From Zygnema circumcarinatum (Eukaryota; Streptophyta; Zygnematophyceae; Zygnematales; Zygnemataceae): DNA of 38,082 nt. The notes beneath the pieces were generated by a model. The model searched no databases. It worked only from the letters and a program-made list of their open reading frames with translations, and had not been told where the DNA came from. A program made the position numbers and the translations under genes. This document shows positions 36,138-38,082 of this stretch, piece by piece. The stretch spans positions 134,051-172,132 of the forward strand of contig CM074810.1 in the NCBI GenBank assembly GCA_037447605.1, read 5' to 3'. Position 1 is the first letter of the stretch, and the number at the start of each line of letters is the position of its first letter.

Positions 36138-37927
36138 TCACTCTCCCACCACCTCAATAAGTGAGGGCTCGTATTCCTTCGGCGCCTCAAAGCCGACCAA
36201 ATTGATGAAGGTGGCGGCCACATTGGCCAAACCCGCGTTTGGAAGATCCTTCCGGAAGCGAACGTTCTTTGGAAGACCCGGCCCGCCAATCGCAATTGGA
36301 ACCTGTTATTTCGCCACACATAGAGAACACCGTTTTTTTCAGTGAAGGTGTTGCTCAGCCCTCTTAAAGGGTCTTCCTTCATTGCGAATCAATGCATTCA
36401 GCAGAGCATTTCCCAATGGCAATTTGCCAAGTCAAAAAAATTATGAACGTGGCAAATTGCCATTGGAAGATGGTCGACAATAGTTCGGAATATATAAAGG
36501 CACTAAGGCCCTCCCCCCCCCCTCTCAATCCATGCCAGAAGGGAAAACGGGTAAATAGGAGTAGTTGTTGTTGATGTTGTGTTGTGTTTTTTTTTTTTTT
36601 GGTAAATAAGAGTCAAACAGAATGAGCATACGTACCGGCGAGCACGTGTGCGAAGTGAGGACCTGCACCTCGCCATCCTTCATCACAGGTTCGCCCGTTT
36701 TAGGGTTCCGCTTAACCATGTCCTCCGCGTTTCCATGGTCCGCAGTTACAAGAAAAATGCCTCCCACCTCTTCCACCGCATCCAAAATAATCTGCTTGAT
36801 AAAAGTCAAAACGAGTCAAACGAGTTGATCAGAAATCACAAACGTAAACATAACTGCAACAAACCATTTAAAATTATGGTCATGTTCTCGCCGTACGGCA
36901 CTTTTCGACTCCTCCTTTCAGAAAAGCTCTATCACCTTCCAATGCTCATTCAATGATTCTAATGAACAGTAAATTTCTTCAAACATAGCTATAACTCTGC
37001 AAGCAAGCACCAATTGGGCGATTCTGGGACCATTATTGCAATTATTGGGTTTTTAGGGTTTTTAGGGAGGGGAAAAACCCTAAAAACCCGAAAAACTCGA
37101 CAACTGCGGACTGCGCGCCAAGTATTGGGCAGTCGCACGCGCGGCTGTGCGACGTCGCAAGAATCGGAAGGCGGTCGCGCAGCGACTCACAGCGCGTCAA
37201 ACGCGTCGCACGGTCCGCGCGTTGTCCAGAACCCGTCGGGCGGACAACCCTAAAAATCTTCTCGCCGTCGTTTGCAGCGAACGAGCGAGCTAAAACAAAA
37301 GGGGAAAAGATCGCATAAAGTAAAAAGCTTAGGCCTAAAAAAAAAAAAAAAAAAAAAAATGAGCAAGGGTTCGCCTTAGAAAGTCGAACCTTCCAAATGC
37401 GAGCACATATTGAATGAGCGGCATTGCCCGCCATTCATTCATTCATTGCCTCGCTGGGCTAAGTAAGGACTTGACTAATTTGACTCGAGTTGGCTAGAGT
37501 TGACTAACTTTGACCGCCCTGTCAGCTGCTTCGCATGCAGCGATGGTCGCCTTGAGGTCCCCCGTGTGGCCCACCATGTCGCCGTTTGCCAAATTTACAC
37601 GAACCTGCAAAACCATACAAATAAATGAAATAAAAGAAGAAACATGTATAAACACAATATCTACCACCATCTAACAAAGTATTCAACTGCTGAAGTTTTT
37701 CATTTCATTTTTTTTTTGTTAAAAGCACGCCCACCATGTCATATTTTCGGCTCAAGAGAGCCTCACTCGCCCGCTGAGCGATCAACTCTGCCTTCATTTC
37801 CGGCTTCTTGTTGAAAGTGATCCCCTGATCACTTTGAATCTCCGCATACTCCTCCAATGCTTCATCCAGTTTCCCGGAACGGTTTCCGTTCCAAAAGAAG
37901 GTCACGTGCCCAAACTTCACCGTCTCA
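36138..37927 (-). CDS. iPGAM: Cofactor-independent phosphoglycerate mutase, 3' part (runs off right edge)
   Basis: Minus-strand exons 37927-37735, 37604-37509, 36791-36636 and 36302-36138 join in phase, giving about the last 203 residues. Motifs: SETVKFGHVTFFWNGNRSG, RVNLANGDMVGHTGD, ILDAVEEVGG, VTADHGNAEDMVKRN (metal-binding DHGNAE), VLTSHTCSP, PIAIGGPGLPKNVRFRKDLP, GLANVAATFINLVGFEAP and EPSLIEVVGE before the TGA. It interconverts 3- and 2-phosphoglycerate in glycolysis with bound divalent metal (EC 5.4.2.12). The upstream exons are outside the window: 37928-38082 reads as intron, with no match to the residues that should precede SETVKFGH. Confidence 0.93.
36413..36466. repeat. Perfect 17-bp inverted repeat in iPGAM intron
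   Basis: CCAATGGCAATTTGCCA at 36413-36429 pairs exactly with TGGCAAATTGCCATTGG at 36450-36466 across a 20-base A-rich loop. It lies in the last intron (36303-36635). Confidence 0.95.
37047..37089. repeat. Telobox-like 17-bp inverted repeat in iPGAM intron
   Basis: GGGTTTTTAGGGTTTTT (37047-37063) pairs perfectly with AAAAACCCTAAAAACCC (37073-37089) across 9 bases. AACCCTAAAAA recurs at 37246-37256, beyond a CpG-rich stretch. Confidence 0.92.
37337..37359 (+). repeat. A(23) tract in iPGAM intron
   Basis: Uninterrupted run of 23 A on the plus strand, antisense to the gene. It could be the tail of an old retroposon, but I found no flanking target-site duplication. Confidence 0.8.
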
Positions 37928-38082
37928 CTGCGCACCGCATGGAGAGAGAAAAAAATGTAAAAAACCAACAAAAAAACCCCCATAACCCTAAAATTCCCAA
38001 ACCTCCTTAAAACCCCTAAAGACATGAAAAGATGAAACCATTCATCTCCCACAACAGCACCTAGAGTGAGTGAGTCAGCCCC

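Noticed and set aside
36303..36382. Extension of the last iPGAM exon up to 36382
   Set aside because: A CAG acceptor at 36303-36305 joins in phase to the preceding exon and gives the conserved VPIAIGGPG. The extra residues do not match the family.

Overview
The window is nuclear DNA of a photosynthetic streptophyte. Every gene is spliced at GT-AG borders, with one likely GC-AG exception. The best family matches are plant-lineage forms: a plant-type PEP carboxylase ending QNTG, a thylakoid-lumen FKBP20-2, a receptor-like cytoplasmic kinase with an MGC acylation start, and a STEEP1-like protein fused to a DUF167 domain. Short exons and introns packed with pyrimidine- or purine-only repeats suggest a charophyte alga, possibly a Zygnematophyte such as Closterium. 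That placement is inference from style, not proven.

Layout, left to right. (1) 144-1319, minus: 5' half of a receptor-like cytoplasmic kinase, running off the left edge. (2) 1320-4670: head-to-head intergenic region with simple repeats, a minisatellite and a palindromic ACGT element. (3) 4671-7420, plus: FKBP20-2 immunophilin, 6 exons. (4) 8634-16285, plus: PEP carboxylase, 14 exons, complete. (5) 17424-19899, plus: STEEP1-like/DUF167 protein, 7 exons. (6) 20389-23241, plus: METTL22-type methyltransferase, 7 exons, with an assembly gap in an intron. (7) 25756-31576, plus: ankyrin-RCC1 protein of the IBTK family, 10 exons, with possible extra 5' exons from 24786. (8) 33475-35155, plus: SYS1 Golgi membrane protein, 2 exons. 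(9) 36138-37927, minus: 3' part of cofactor-independent phosphoglycerate mutase, whose 5' exons lie beyond the right edge.

The genes are unrelated housekeeping functions and form no operon or pathway cluster. iPGAM and PEPC lie two metabolic steps apart, but there is no sign that this is more than chance. I found no RNA genes, CRISPR arrays or complete transposons. What stands out is the non-coding architecture: strand-asymmetric repeat tracts just after 5' splice sites, a minisatellite that copies a splice donor, a dispersed repeat in at least four partial copies, perfect inverted repeats inside introns, and a cluster of CACGTG palindromes inside a coding exon. I did not find a convincing new multi-gene system. 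All exon models were assembled by hand from splice signals, reading phase and remembered family sequences; no search was run.
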